A stretch of 64,000 bases of DNA. Origin: Medicago truncatula (Eukaryota; Streptophyta; Magnoliopsida; Fabales; Fabaceae). A program made the translations under genes and the position numbers. The stretch spans positions 21,950,001 through 22,014,000 of the forward strand of contig NC_053043.1 in the NCBI RefSeq assembly GCF_003473485.1, given 5' to 3'. The notes beneath the pieces are model-generated. The model ran no database searches, was not told the DNA's origin, and was given only the letters and a program-made list of their open reading frames with translations. Of this stretch, positions 32,959 to 44,861 are shown piece after piece (within the stretch, counting starts at the first letter, position 1; the number at the start of each line of letters is the position of its first letter).

Positions 32959-33533
32959 ATGTCAGCATTTTTGTCCGTTGAGCTAAGACTTATGGGACAA
33001 TAGGTTACTAATTATAATGTATTAGTGAATTGTGTGTCATTAATTGTGATTTATTATAAAAGCACTCATGGAATAAATGTTTGTGAGTAAAGAATTAGCA
33101 GCTCAATGAAAAATATATTTTCTACTACATATGTCTTTTAATTTCAATTGTATCAGTTAAACTTTATATCATATTTTTATAATTAATAAAATATATTATT
33201 CATTATATAATTTACTAATAATTAACATAATAACAATTATTTATAACAATCTTGTGCGATGGACGGGTATTTATCCAGCTATAGTAGAAATCATAGAATA
33301 TTAACATTTAATTGATTTAGATCCTCAGAGAAAATAATAATTTTTTTAATAAGGGTATAAAAAGTATATGAAATCGTTTAAAAATATAATGTGAAGATAT
33401 AATGTGACTGTAAAATAATTTACCTAAAGGATTGTGTTCTCTTCTATTGGTTTGTGATGAATTTTTTGAGTACAATTATTATTTATTTTAATATGTATCA
33501 TATAGTTAATAGTTTGCAAGAAAAAGTGATATT
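32959..33533. other. AT-rich spacer, no feature recognised
   Basis: Flanking DNA beyond the SIRE LTR. It is AT-rich and I see no coding or repeat structure. Confidence 0.5.
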
Positions 33534-33542
33534 TTTAAATTA

Positions 33543-34467
33543 GGCTTAAATGCAATTTTACCCCCCCGATTTTGATTGAATCTGAATTTCACCCCCCCTA
33601 TTTTAAAACTCGGAATTTTACCCCCCTTATTTTAAAACTCGGAATTTTACCCCCTCTATTTTACCTTTTTCAAAATTTTACCCCCTATTTTAAAATAAAG
33701 AACCAAAAAATACTAGAAAAATAAAGAAACGATTAGAAAATATTAATTTGGTAAAAAAATATAAGAAAAACAAGAAAACACAACAAAAAAAAACTAAAAA
33801 ATAGAAAAACAATGAAATTACAAGAAAAATTCAATTAAGAATTCATGAAAAAACTAGTTTGCACCTCTAATTATTTGCTATTTTCATGTATTTTCGTACT
33901 AGTTTTTTATTTTATTTTTAGAGATCATACTAGTTTTATGCATTTTTTCTAGTATTTTCTATTCATTTTTTTAGTATTTTTTTGGTTTTATTTTTATTTT
34001 TTCATTAAAAAACATTTAATACAAATAATTAAGGCTTAAAAAATGCATAAAACTAGTATGATCTCTAAAAATAAAATAAAAAACTAGTATTAAAATACAT
34101 GAAAATAACAAATATTTAGAGGTGCAAACTAGTTTTTTCATGTATTCTTAATTTAATTTTTTCTTGTAATTTCATTGTTTTTTTATTTTTTAGTTTTTTT
34201 TGTGTTTTCTTTATATTTTTTTTACCAAATTAATATTTTCTAATCGTTTTTTTATTTTTTTTAGTATTTTTTTTGTTCTTTATTTTAAAATAGGGGGCAA
34301 AATTCTAAAAAAACGTAAAATAGAGGGGGTAAAATTCCGAGTTTTAAAATAAGGGGGGCAAAATCCCGATTCAATCAAAATAGAGGGGGTAAAATTCCAA
34401 GTTTTAAAATAGGGGGGGTAAAATTCAGATTCAATCAAAATAGGGGGGGTAAAATTGCATTTAAGCC
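33543..34467. mobile_element. 925-bp palindromic Mutator-type MITE with 9-bp TSD
   Basis: The ends are GGCTTAAATGCAATTTTACC and its reverse complement. TTTAAATTA flanks the element on both sides (33534-33542 and 34468-34476); a 9-bp duplication is typical of Mutator-like transposition. The arms (about 33543-33947 and 34040-34467) are reverse complements along most of their length, with a loop of roughly 90 bp. Outer parts hold several copies of a TTTTACCCCCC-containing unit. No transposase is encoded. If transcribed it would give a very long hairpin RNA. Confidence 0.88.
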
Positions 34468-34476
34468 TTTAAATTA

Positions 34477-36086
34477 TAGGTCATTGTAATAACTTCAAAA
34501 TTAAAAGGGAGGAATGCAATCAAGAAAAATTTATTTTGTTTTTTTATTTCATCTCATTTCATTACCATCATCAAAAATACAACGTTCATGGCAGTGTGTA
34601 CTCTCTTAAGTTGCTACTCATTGAATTCATGGCTGAATTCTCTAACAGTCACACCAACCATTCACACACTTTGGTTGAAAACCAGCATAACACATATCAT
34701 ATGGGCAATCAGAATCCTCAAAACAACTCAATTTTACTGTAATGAACAAAGTAAATAAACTATGTTGTTAAAATGGGACACAATATTGTCAACAATTAGT
34801 AAAGAAGAAAATTTGAAGAGAATAAAAAATGGCTTACCTTTAAAGTACGTTGAAATAAGAAATATAGAAAGAAAGTAAATCATAACCTTAACAAATTTGA
34901 TAATATTAGTCATATTTCCTCCACTTTGCATGTATCAAAGATTTTATCTATTTATAATTGATAATGCTTATGCTTTTGTTACATTAATTAAATAGTTTTT
35001 AGCATTTACGAAGTTGTAAAAAACCCTTCCTAAACTTAGAATACTTATTAAATGCCTCTTAAATAAATTAATGTATTGCATTTGTCGATTCGTCACACTT
35101 AGTAAGGAGGTAATGTGAAAAATTTATGAATTGTGTCTTATAATTTTTTGCAATATTTCCAAAAAAATGGAAAATTTTATGGTGAAGTCATAAGAATGAC
35201 TTTTCTGGTAAAGTTAATCCTATGACCAATCATTTAGCTTTTGTGTATTTAATCAATGCAACGTCAGATTATATGGTGTACTACATATTTGTTCTTAAGG
35301 TGTGTCATTATATCTTTCATCTTTTTTTCCATATCGATTTTGTTCATCCCTTTCTCTCCGAAATTCATCTGCTCCAACACCAACCATACTGTCTTGCTTA
35401 ATCAAAATTCATCTTCTCCAAAATTCACATTCTTGAACCCTAAAACTGTTTCTCTCCAAAATTCATCTGCTTAATCAAATCTCTTTCTCTAAAAAATTCT
35501 TCTTCTCCAAAATTCACATTCTCGAACCCTAAAACTGTCTTGCTTAATCAAATCGATCTTCACATCCATTTAGTAACCATTTGCTCGTTCTTGACATTCT
35601 CAAACCCTTTAATCATCTGCTCCATCTTCGTAGCTAATTCGGAACGGAATTACTCGCACCACATAAGGTAAGATCGATTTGAATATGTTTTTATTGTATT
35701 GGGTTAAAATGATATGAATGTAATTGAAGTTTTATGAAAAACAAAATAACTTTTTTAAAAAAGTCAGTTTCATAATTGCACTGTAGAAGTACCCTTCCAA
35801 AATTGTATATCCTTTCATGATAGAAAATGGAAAACCAGAAAAGACAATGAAAATTTAATCAATAATAATTCTTTAAGAGAGAATGAAAATTTCGGGATTT
35901 CTAACGATGCATGTTTTGATTAATCAAAAGGCATGCATTTCAATCCAAATTACTAAATTGCTAAGCCCATGAGGAGAAGTTACTCCAAAAGCTGTTCCAA
36001 TGGGCAATTATCCTATATTATCAAATAAGCATTTTATTTTTATACTTTTTGGTTAGATAAAATATTTATTTTTAAGTGATATATAT
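34477..36086. other. Intergenic; possible first-exon leader near 35330-35670
   Basis: Mostly AT-rich with no gene. About 35390-35670 is a CT-rich, UTR-like stretch with a duplicated segment containing CTCCAAAATTCACATTCT (starting near 35416 and 35503), ending CACATAAG|GTAAGA, which resembles a 5' splice donor. It could be the untranslated first exon of the gene piece at 37243-38059. This is unproven. Confidence 0.3.
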
Positions 36087-36480
36087 TGTTCCAGATTGGC
36101 ATAAAGCCCAACGAGGCTAAGGCCCATATTACTCAAAGAGAGGTGCCGTGAGGTTGCACGTGAAAGCCATCTGCGGATTACCGCCCATGAATGCATCAAG
36201 ATCAAATCCTACCCATCATTGTCACCGTAAAACCTGCTTGACTAAGGGTTCTATGATTCATGTCGTAAAACCTGGATGCAGTTATCGACCTCTTCGGCTA
36301 TATAAGCATGACTATGCGTTACGCTCAATGTAATTTCTAATTCACCCATTTTTTCGCACACAATACACCTTTTTCACCTAGTGACTTGAGTGTTGGAGTG
36401 CGAATGTGCTTGCATGCACCATTCTCCTTAGTGACGGAAACTGCTTTCCTCCACACCGGAGCACCGTGCACCAACACAAC
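36087..36480 (+). repeat. Possible retrotransposon LTR remnant
   Basis: A less AT-rich island beginning TGTTCCAGATTGGC with a TATA-like GCTATATAAGC at about 36298 and ending near CACCAACACA. The base composition and promoter-like layout suggest an old LTR. No clear target duplication was found, so the borders and class are uncertain. Confidence 0.3.
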
Positions 36481-37242
36481 TGCTATAATGCTTATAAGAA
36501 GCAGACATTATCCTTCACGGATTTGACAATTATACTCCATTTTTCATGGAGTATAAGAATAAAAATTATAGGCAAAGAATCAGTCAAAAGAGTATATTCT
36601 AGTTATTTTATCAACATAACAAAGCAAAGTTATTAACATTACGAAATAAATTTGATATGAGAGGAGTTAATAATGAATATAAACTCGCTAGTGTACTGTC
36701 CTATATGCTAAAAATCCACCAGAGGAAGAGCACGAGTTTGTTGAAAATGTTCTTGATTTAGAGATACCATCATTAGTGTTATTACCAACAAATTCAGAAG
36801 TAATATGAAGGCCGTGTCAAATTCACTTCGATATTCCTCTCCAAATATATACTTATTCAATAATGGATGTAATTAATATCTCAAGATTACTAATGCATAT
36901 GTTCTTTCTATTTACAGGAGTTGATAAATGAACAATCAATTGATCAACATCATATTTCTTTCTTTCAAACATTGATTCCTTTGTTTTCTATTTTTAATCT
37001 TCCTATAAATGAATCCGGGCTTTTCCAAACTTATATATATTTTCAATATTAAGATTTCCAGTAGAACTATATTCATTTGTTTATTTCTATATGTGTAGGA
37101 ACAAGATGTTGATGTCAAAGGCTTTCAGAAAATTACCAAGACTAATAATGACCAATGTAAATACTCTTAGGATGTATTTTCTTATGTTACCTCATAACCC
37201 TTTTGATTTTGAAGTTAAACTCTCCTCTCTCCACTATTTCAG

Positions 37243-38059
37243 TTTCTCTAAATCACAATGCTTTCATTCAATTAAGCTCAATTATTGAGGAACAATTTCC
37301 TGAGGATGATGATTTTAGAGATTCAAAATCTAAGCCATCTCCTACCAACAACATTCCTTTGCCTCTTACATCTCAAACACTTCCTATGCCTTTTGAAGGT
37401 ATTTTCTCCATTAATTTAATTTAATGATTTTGTTTTGGTTCTCGAGAGGCTCAATTATGCTTTTATTCACAGGTGAGGTTAATGTATTAAACCCTTCTGA
37501 AATAGTGGAAAATTCAAGTCCTCCTTGTATTGTCATATGGGAGCTTGAGCAACTGGTCTCCGAGAATTATTTGGATTACGAGAACTTGTCTTTGTTGACT
37601 GATTTCTTTGTTAAGTATCCATCAGTTCTTTTAAGGGACACTTCACTGAGTACTAGATACAAGTGTTATGCATACACTTGTCTAGCTGAGCTATTACAAT
37701 TCCTCCAAACCCATAGTGTGCTAGATGTGTTAGCTTCAAGTCATTCTGAATTCGTTAAGCTACTACACAATTTGCGCAGCTTTGGTTTTGATAAGGATTG
37801 GTTGGATAGTGTTGAAAGACGTGCTTTGTTTTCGGATATAAAAGTCTCTCAAGATGCATTGCAAAAACTGTTGGATTCCAAGCAACAAGTCTCCAAAGAA
37901 GTTGAAGTGTTGGGTTTGAAAATAGACATTTTAAGTCAACATGTGGAAGATCTTAAGCATCAACTGACAACCTCTGAGACTGTTTTGAAGAGTATCATTC
38001 AAGAAGAGGCACAAGTTTTAGAAACTAAGGCTACTTTCAGTGCCCCTCTTGGTTATTAG
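37243..38059 (+). CDS. C-terminal part of a MATH/coiled-coil-like protein (two exons, N-terminus not found)
   Basis: Exon 37243-37399 (after CTATTTCAG) joins in frame to exon 37473-38059 (donor GAAG|GTATTT, acceptor TTCACAG|GTGAGG), giving ...MPFEGEVNVLNP.... The second exon encodes a helical domain (LSLLTDFFVKYPSVLL, LAELLQFLQTHSVLDVL, LLHNLRSFGFDKDWLDSV) followed by a coiled coil (LLDSKQQVSKEVEVLGLKIDILSQHVEDL) and ends with APLGY. The layout, with a FxKYPxVLL-like start, a GFDxDWL motif and a C-terminal coiled coil, resembles the C-terminal half of plant MATH and coiled-coil proteins. A degenerate stretch (EQDVDVKGFQ then a stop) at 37100-37171 may be an older exon. No MATH domain is visible upstream, so this is either a fragment or a gene with distant exons. 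Confidence 0.45.
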
Positions 38060-38270
38060 ACTATCTTTTGTTGTTGGATCTTTTATCCATGAATATTGTC
38101 TATTTCTTGTGTACTTTCTTCTTCTCTCGTTTGATATAAACTACCATCACAATCCTACATAGAAAATTGTAAGATTTTCGATTTATTTTTCCAAACAAAA
38201 TTGAAGCAGAATATATCTATAATTTCCAAACATTCCGAAGATGTAAGTGATACCTGAAGCAGGCAATGTA
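38060..38270. other. Short 3' flank, nothing recognised
   Basis: AT-rich flank between the MATH-like exon and the CACTA-like terminus. Confidence 0.4.
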
Positions 38271-38540
38271 CACTACAATATAATTGAGATTTAGTAACAC
38301 TTGAAAACTATTACTAAATAAAAAATAAAATATTACTAATGAAATTTAGTTACATTTAAACAATTGTTAGGTAAAGCCCCTGTTACTAAAGACCTTTAGT
38401 TACATTTTAGAGTATTATCTGTAACATTCGAAAAATGCCGCAAAATGTTACCTATAGCAACACTTTTTTAATCACCAGTAACATTAAAAAAAATGTTGCA
38501 TTTATCATTTTTGAGAAGTTGGAAAAGTGTCGCAAAATTG
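38271..38540 (+). mobile_element. CACTA-like transposon terminus
   Basis: Begins CACTACAATATAATTGAG and is followed by repeated subterminal motifs (TTAGTAACA, TTTAGTTACATTT, CAGTAACATT), as in CACTA elements. I could not find a matching inverted end (TGTAGTG) downstream, so this is probably one end of a truncated copy. Confidence 0.4.
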
Positions 38541-38560
38541 TCTAGAATCAAAAAGAGAAA

Positions 38561-38731
38561 TGATATTTGTACAACCACTTTTTGATAACTTTTGAAACAA
38601 CCCTCTCTCTCATATTCACATGTGTTTTTATTCTCTCTCTTTTTCTTTCTCTCTCTATTGATTTTGTCCAATAAGAAGAGAGAAAATGTGATTGTCACAA
38701 AGGTTGTACAAAATTGGTTGTACAAATATCA
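38561..38731. mobile_element. 171-bp MITE with 17-bp perfect terminal inverted repeats
   Basis: TGATATTTGTACAACCA at 38561-38577 and its exact reverse complement at 38715-38731 enclose a CT-rich interior. There is no obvious target duplication, so the superfamily is open. Confidence 0.65.
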
Positions 38732-39246
38732 CTCCTCAATAAAAAATTGTGAATCTACCAAATAATTCTTTCTTTAGACTTCATTCATATTTGAATTCAC
38801 CAATATTAGAAGATCAAATATCATTCAAATTTACAACTCCAAATATGTTACAAATGTTTGAAATTTGATTTCATAATGGAAACGAACAATGCAACACAAC
38901 AACTACAATTACATACTAAGTAGTGCATATCTATTGCCCCACTAATTTTGTTCCTTATTATGTTTTCGTTTTCGCACTAAGTAGTGCACATCTATAGCCG
39001 CACTAATTTTTGCAATAGAAAATCCTTAAGCATGCCATCATTTAGCCTCCTAAGCTTTCATCACCACAACTTGACCACAAGGATTTTTACTTTTGAAGAA
39101 CCTGCAACAAATTTCAAAAACTACAGAATTCAGCTCCATGGATATATCATTTATAAACCATAGACAAAACCATAGATTTCATCTTAATAAGTCAAAACTC
39201 AATAAAACTAGTAAAGAGACACACGATAAAAACCAGATATCCTCCC

Positions 39247-40173
39247 AAGCTTATAACCAGAAAATGCCACCTTTGATATGAGCCCAAATCAGACCCTGCT
39301 ACTAATTGTCAATAAACAGGCAGCAACGTAGACAAACTTGCACTGATATCAAAAACCTCAAACCAACATACAACAGCAAAACCAAATATTATTGAACCAA
39401 AAAATCAAAACAATACTCAAAACTGAGCAACATAACAAAACACTCCAAAAACTAAGAATCCTACAACCATTATAACAACAAACAAAAAGACATCCTATAG
39501 TATGATATCAATAACCTCAGACTATTCAATTTCATATTGCATTGTATATTCAATTCCATAATACGTATGAAGCAAGCATGCACATAGATCAAAAAGTTGA
39601 ATTACCTTCAGTTTTGATCCGAAGAGATGCTAGAAACTAGAAGTGCTTCTTATGGTTAACAATAACAATAAGAAAAGGAAGAAAAGAAAATTTAGAGTTT
39701 TGATCCCCCCAAGCTTATAACCAGAAAATGCCACCTCTGATATGAGCCCAAATCAGACCCTGCTACTAAATGTCAATAAACAGACAGCAACATAGACAAA
39801 CTTGCACTAATATCAAAAACTTCAAACCAACATACAACAGCAAAACCAAATATTATTGAACCAAAAAATCAAAACAATACTCAAAACTGAACAACAGAAC
39901 AAAACACTCCAAAAATTAAGAATCCTACAACCATTATAACAACAAACAAAAAGACATCCTATAATATGATATCAATAACCTCAGACTATTCAATTTCATA
40001 TTGCATTGTATATTCAATTCCATAATACGTATGAAGCAAGCATGCACATAGATCAAAAAGTTGAATTGCCTTCAGTTTTGATCCGAAGAGATGCTAGAAA
40101 CTGGAAGTGCTTCTTATGGTTAACAATAACAATAAGAAAAGGAAGAAAAGAAAATTTAGAGTTTTGATCCCCC
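39247..40173. repeat. Tandem duplication of a 464-bp unit
   Basis: AAGCTTATAACCAGAAAATG begins copies at 39247 and 39711. Both end in TTTAGAGTTTTGATCCCCC. By eye only about ten differences separate them, so the duplication is fairly recent. The unit shows no ORF or transposon signature. Confidence 0.85.
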
Positions 40174-40459
40174 TCGTTTTTTTTTCTTTCCAAAACTGCA
40201 ATTTTGATACTTCCATTTTTATTTGAGCAGTTTTGGTCACATTTCAGATTTTGTAACAAAACCGTATTTTTTTGACCATAAAAATTGATGGAGTGAGAAT
40301 AGATTAGGTAACCTGACATAAAAACTGATAGAGTGAGAATATCAATTGATACAAAGGACTACGAGTGAACAATTTAGGGCCACCAAATTAAGCTTGAAGA
40401 ATATCTAAAAGTTTAAATTCATCAAATGTTAATTTCACTAGGTGAATAGCCCTTGTTTT

Positions 40460-40690
40460 TTAGGCAAAAAGAAGGAAATGTTTTCTTTTTATATGAGTTA
40501 ACAAACGACGATACTCAACATTATTCATTCTTCTTGTGTCTTCGTGAGTGAGACGACCATTAATCCAATCTGATTGATCCTTCAAGTCTGACAGTGTAAC
40601 ATCAACATTGATCCTAAACAGATTGGGTTTCCCCATGTTGTAGTACATTGCATCTAACTTAGTATTCATTTCTACTTGATAATTGTTCAC
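40460..40690 (-). pseudogene. Fragment of a repetitive legume ORF
   Basis: A 76-codon frame with NNYQVEMNTKLDAMYYNMGK and INVDVTLSDLKDQSDWINGR. This style of sequence occurs, from memory, in many repeated legume hypothetical proteins, possibly transposon-associated. No domain is recognisable and both ends are lost. Confidence 0.25.
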
Positions 40691-42561
40691 GGTTCTAGTG
40701 TGTGGAGCGCTAATAAACCAAGCAAACCAATTTATAAAAGTTTATAAGCGATATGGACCCAGAAACTGGTGATGCATTTTAGACCACAAAAAAATCTTGC
40801 ATTCGACATGTTTTTTAAGATGTGTCAAGCCCCAAATGCACAAGTTTTTTAACATACACTTCATCAATATACAAACAAAATAGAACATAGAATAGCAATA
40901 AAACGCCATATAACACGCAATGTTTTCTAAAATGTTGTACATAATTGTTAACGCATAATGTCATTCAACGAGTCCAGATTAACCAAAACGATAGTCACAA
41001 GTATGACTATCGAAAATTCAACAAAACTAAAAATAGAAGGAATGAGTCCCTAATGCTTAAACTCACTCAAAAGTATGCCTTCTAGCACTGATGCATCCTC
41101 GTATTCATGTGGACAAGATGATGAATTAGCCACTATGATAATCGAATAGGCAGAAGAAGGAGGGCCATTGTAGATGGTGGTCCCACATGAACATTCAAAA
41201 CCGACACAAGAAGGATATCCACTGCAGGAGGTGGTCCTACAAGGAAGATCACATTAGTTGGAGGGAAATTGGGCAAGATCGTTCAAAGCGTCGACCTTTT
41301 GTTCATGTTATAATCTATTCAAACATCGTGTTATCTTGTCATAGGATTTTTTTTTGCAAGAGGGGAAGAAAACGACAATCAACACGCTTTATTCCCTTCT
41401 TCCTGAGGGAGTGATTCTTTGTACAACATATTGCTTGAAAGCAAACATATTGAACGAATGACAAAATAAGACAAACATTGACATGTGACCACACTTTGGA
41501 TTATAGCAGATGAAATTGTGATGAATCCTGTTCGATTCTATTTTCTAAATTGAATCGGTAATCTAAAAGAAGAAGGAAAAAAAACTCAATCAAACGACCA
41601 TGTTTTAAGAGAATGTGTGGTTGAAATGCCTAAAGTACAACGAATTCACCCAAGTTTGGTTGAAAATTGACATAACGAGATATAATTGAGATTAGGGGGT
41701 AAATTTTTGTAAATGGAAAATGAGTGAATGTTATGTATATATTGGTACAACTTGAATTATATAAATCTAAAGATTTCTTTTTCGAATTATATAATTCATA
41801 TGGGGTAAAATGAAAAAGTTGAAGAGCATATAAGAGGGTGGAAAAACAAATGCTCTTTCAAAAGAGAAGCATGGTGGCAACAAATTAGGTTCTTAGTAAC
41901 AAACCTAGAGGCCAATATGTCTCTTTATGCGTATCTAGCGAAAAAATAGATCTGTATATCCAATTTTCTATTGTGCTGAATTGTATGTTTATATTATCAT
42001 ACTTAGTTATAATTTTTTTAACATACATCACTCAAATAATTTTGGTAAATAAGATCTAAATAAGCTCAGGTTTATAATGCAAATTATTATTTTTAATAAG
42101 ATATTGTTCTTTTTGCAATGAGTTGTTCATATTATAAAGATTTAACTAATTTTTTTAAAATAAAATTAAAATAATATCATAAAAATGATAAAATTGTAAA
42201 TATAATAGTTTAATCAAAGAACAAAATTGAAAAAAGAAAAGAAGAGAAAAAAGTATCAAACCAAAACTTTGTATAATCTTTATATATAGATATAGATGAT
42301 CAAAATTCATATCCATGCAAGAAATAAACACAAAAATGCGGTGTCTTTCTTAATTAGGATCCAAATCCATGCGTATAGGCAAGCAATTTTTTTATCGATT
42401 AGAGTTAGTTATTTATTTAATTTTTTGACAAACGATTAGAGTTAGTTATTAAGGACTTGTTATTATACTCATCATTGAGTGGGATAGAAGGGGCAATAGT
42501 GATAATTCACTCGCATCACTTCGTTTCTCTCCCGCCAAATCCCTAACCGTTTTTCTCCAAC
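40691..42561. other. Intergenic region upstream of the lipid-transfer gene
   Basis: AT-rich; no supported gene. The promoter of the downstream gene is presumably in the last few hundred bases (42100-42561), but I see no unambiguous TATA box. Confidence 0.4.
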
Positions 42562-44355
42562 ATGGAAAACACCTTCTTCTTCTTCCTCATGCTGAGTCTC
42601 GGTATCTCCGCCGTTACAGTAGCGGTGGCGCCGCCACCACCTTCCTCTCGAGAAGGTTGCACCGATCAGCTACTTCTATTCTCTCCCTGTCTTTCTTACG
42701 TTTCGTCTCCTCCAAACAACCTCACGGAGACTGCTTCCACCAAATGCTGCGACGCTTTCTGGTCGACGTTCGTGCCGAACTCTCTCTGTTTCTGTTATCT
42801 CCTCCGTGATAATCACATTCTCGGCTTCCCTCTCAACTCCACAAGGCTTCAATCGCTCTCCTCGCTATGTGTCTCACCTCCACCAACTACTTCTTCTTTC
42901 AATGTTCTTTGCGCAGGTTCGTTCTTTGTTCTTTCTTTTCAAAGATTTTTTAGAATTTAGATACAAATAATCAAATAAAGAGAGATTAATTGAATTGAAA
43001 TTGAAATTGAATTGTTGTTGTTTGATTCACATTGTTACAGAATCACGGACTCTTCCTCCTCTCGGCAGCGCAGATATTCTTGGTGTTCCCGTCACTCCTT
43101 CAGGAACAGGTGCTTGATTCATTTTCTGTTCTATGCTTTTGTTTCGTTAAAGATTATCATACTCAAGAATTGCACATGTTTGGATTGGCTTATTTGAGTT
43201 GACCAACTTGGCATAAGTTTAGTTTTGTCAGATTTGTGAGAACGCATGAAGACGACTTATGACAATTTTCAAAACTTTTTAAGCTTATTTTAATAAGTTT
43301 TCCAATATAGCTTATAAAATTAACTTATAGACTATATAGAAACAGATTAACTTTTGTACCAAAAAAAAAACAGATTAACTTTATTTTATCTTTTCTATAG
43401 AAATAGCTTATATAAGCTTATACACAAGCGCTTATCATAATAAATGTTTGTGCTATAAGTTGTTTATCCAAACAAGCTACCGTAATCAGTTATTAGGGAG
43501 CTTATGTAAAAAAATAAGTTATTAGAAAGCTTCTATAGGTACCTGACAAAAGATCGAAGAATTTCTATAAATTTGATGGTTAAATCAATAAGTTAATCAT
43601 ATTTTTTTAAGTATGGTAATCAGGTGTAAACTTATATGCTTTGAAAAGTATCAATTTAATTTATAGTATGGTAATAAGATGTATCGTTTATTATAAATGA
43701 AAATAATGCTAATTTTGTATATAGTTATTTAAAAATATTAAGTTATAACAAGTTTTAAAATTATTTTAAATGTAATTTGGATGAACCTTTTGTGTATAAG
43801 GACATAGAATTTCGACTGTTAAAACAATTATTTTCTCATGCTTTTAACATTTTGCCAACCTTCATTCTCCTATAATTTATTTAAAAAAAATAAATTACAT
43901 GCATTATCTAGAATGAAAAAACACAAAAGCATTTACTTTTTTTCTATATATTTTCTCTATTATTTTGTAAATAGTATCAGATAGTTTGTTATGAAACTCT
44001 ACAAAAAAATAATATGGCTGCTATGAAATGATAGTGAATTTAACTATTGGTTCAAAGAACAACAATAATAACAATACGGTTGATTTTTTTTATTTTTTTT
44101 ACAATAGCTTAAAAATCCTATAATTATTCACATTAAAATTGACGATGACATAATGCATGTCCTTAAACAGGGTCAGCAGTATCCAGTAGTGCAGCAGGGA
44201 AAATGATACCCCGCGGCAAGGGAGCAGGGACAACACCATCGTTGAATGGTTCGACTTCATCAACAATCACTGGTGGTGGATACTACAAGCATTTGCTACT
44301 CACAATCCTTTTTGTCACGCTTCCACTCCTCAACCTCAACACTCTCTACTATTAA
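42562..44355 (+). CDS. GPI-anchored non-specific lipid-transfer protein (LTPG-like, 202 aa)
   Basis: Three exons: 42562-42916, 43041-43109 and 44171-44355, joined by GT-AG introns (GCGCAG|GTTCG...TTACAG|AATCA and AACAG|GTGCTT...AAACAG|GGTCA) in phase 1. The product has an N-terminal signal peptide (about residues 1-23, FFFFLMLSLGISAVTVAVA). It then has the eight-cysteine motif of the family: C, C, CC, CFC, C, C, in EGCTDQLLLFSPC, TKCCDAF, LCFCYLL, SSLCVSP and NVLC. A P/S/G/T-rich linker follows. The C-terminal hydrophobic tail (HLLLTILFVTLPLLNLNTLYY region) after a small-residue stretch fits a GPI-attachment signal. Such proteins sit on the outer plasma-membrane face and help export cuticular lipids. 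All joins keep the frame, so the gene looks intact. Confidence 0.85.
43177..43474. mobile_element. MITE-like insertion in intron 2 of the lipid-transfer gene
   Basis: TGTTTGGAT (43177-43185) and ATCCAAACA (43466-43474) bound a stretch full of AAGCTTAT/ATAAGCTT motifs that is typical of a common legume MITE. No target duplication was recognised. Confidence 0.4.
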
Positions 44356-44861
44356 TGCTCAGTATCTTGTGTTTTACTACTTTAACTCATTGCTAAAATG
44401 TCTTGTTTGTGACTAGTTTTCATTACCATCAACATCTTGTATATTCATAGAAATTCATAGAATATATGGTTGAAGAACTACGAGTTCCTGTTACACCTCA
44501 CATTGTTTTTATTTTATGCTGCATGGAAAAAGTTGTATGTACCATCTGTTCCTTCCAATAGTAACATAAGTTATATAGACTATACAAAACTGGTTAACCG
44601 CAACAACTAATCAAGTCACAAATTAATCAATTCCTCCAGATTCAATGTAGGTATCAGATCAATTTTCAAAAAAATAATAAAAATTTCCCCCACTTTTCTT
44701 TTTCTCGATTCACCATCCTAATTAACTTTGCGGCATAGAAGATATAAATATGGATAGGTCTTTTTCCCCCCGCTTCATTCCAATTGCATGATGTTTAAGT
44801 CAGCATAAACTAATTGCCAAGAAAGAAAGAAAAAAACATGAATGTCGAGCCCAAGTACGGA
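44356..44861. other. Tail-to-tail spacer between lipid-transfer gene and SDE3-like gene
   Basis: The 3' UTRs of the two convergent genes presumably lie here. No other feature was seen. Confidence 0.5.

Noticed and set aside
33543-34467. Possible CRISPR-like or replication-origin palindrome
   Set aside because: Terminal inverted repeats plus a 9-bp direct duplication identify a transposon in plant DNA. There are no regular spacers.
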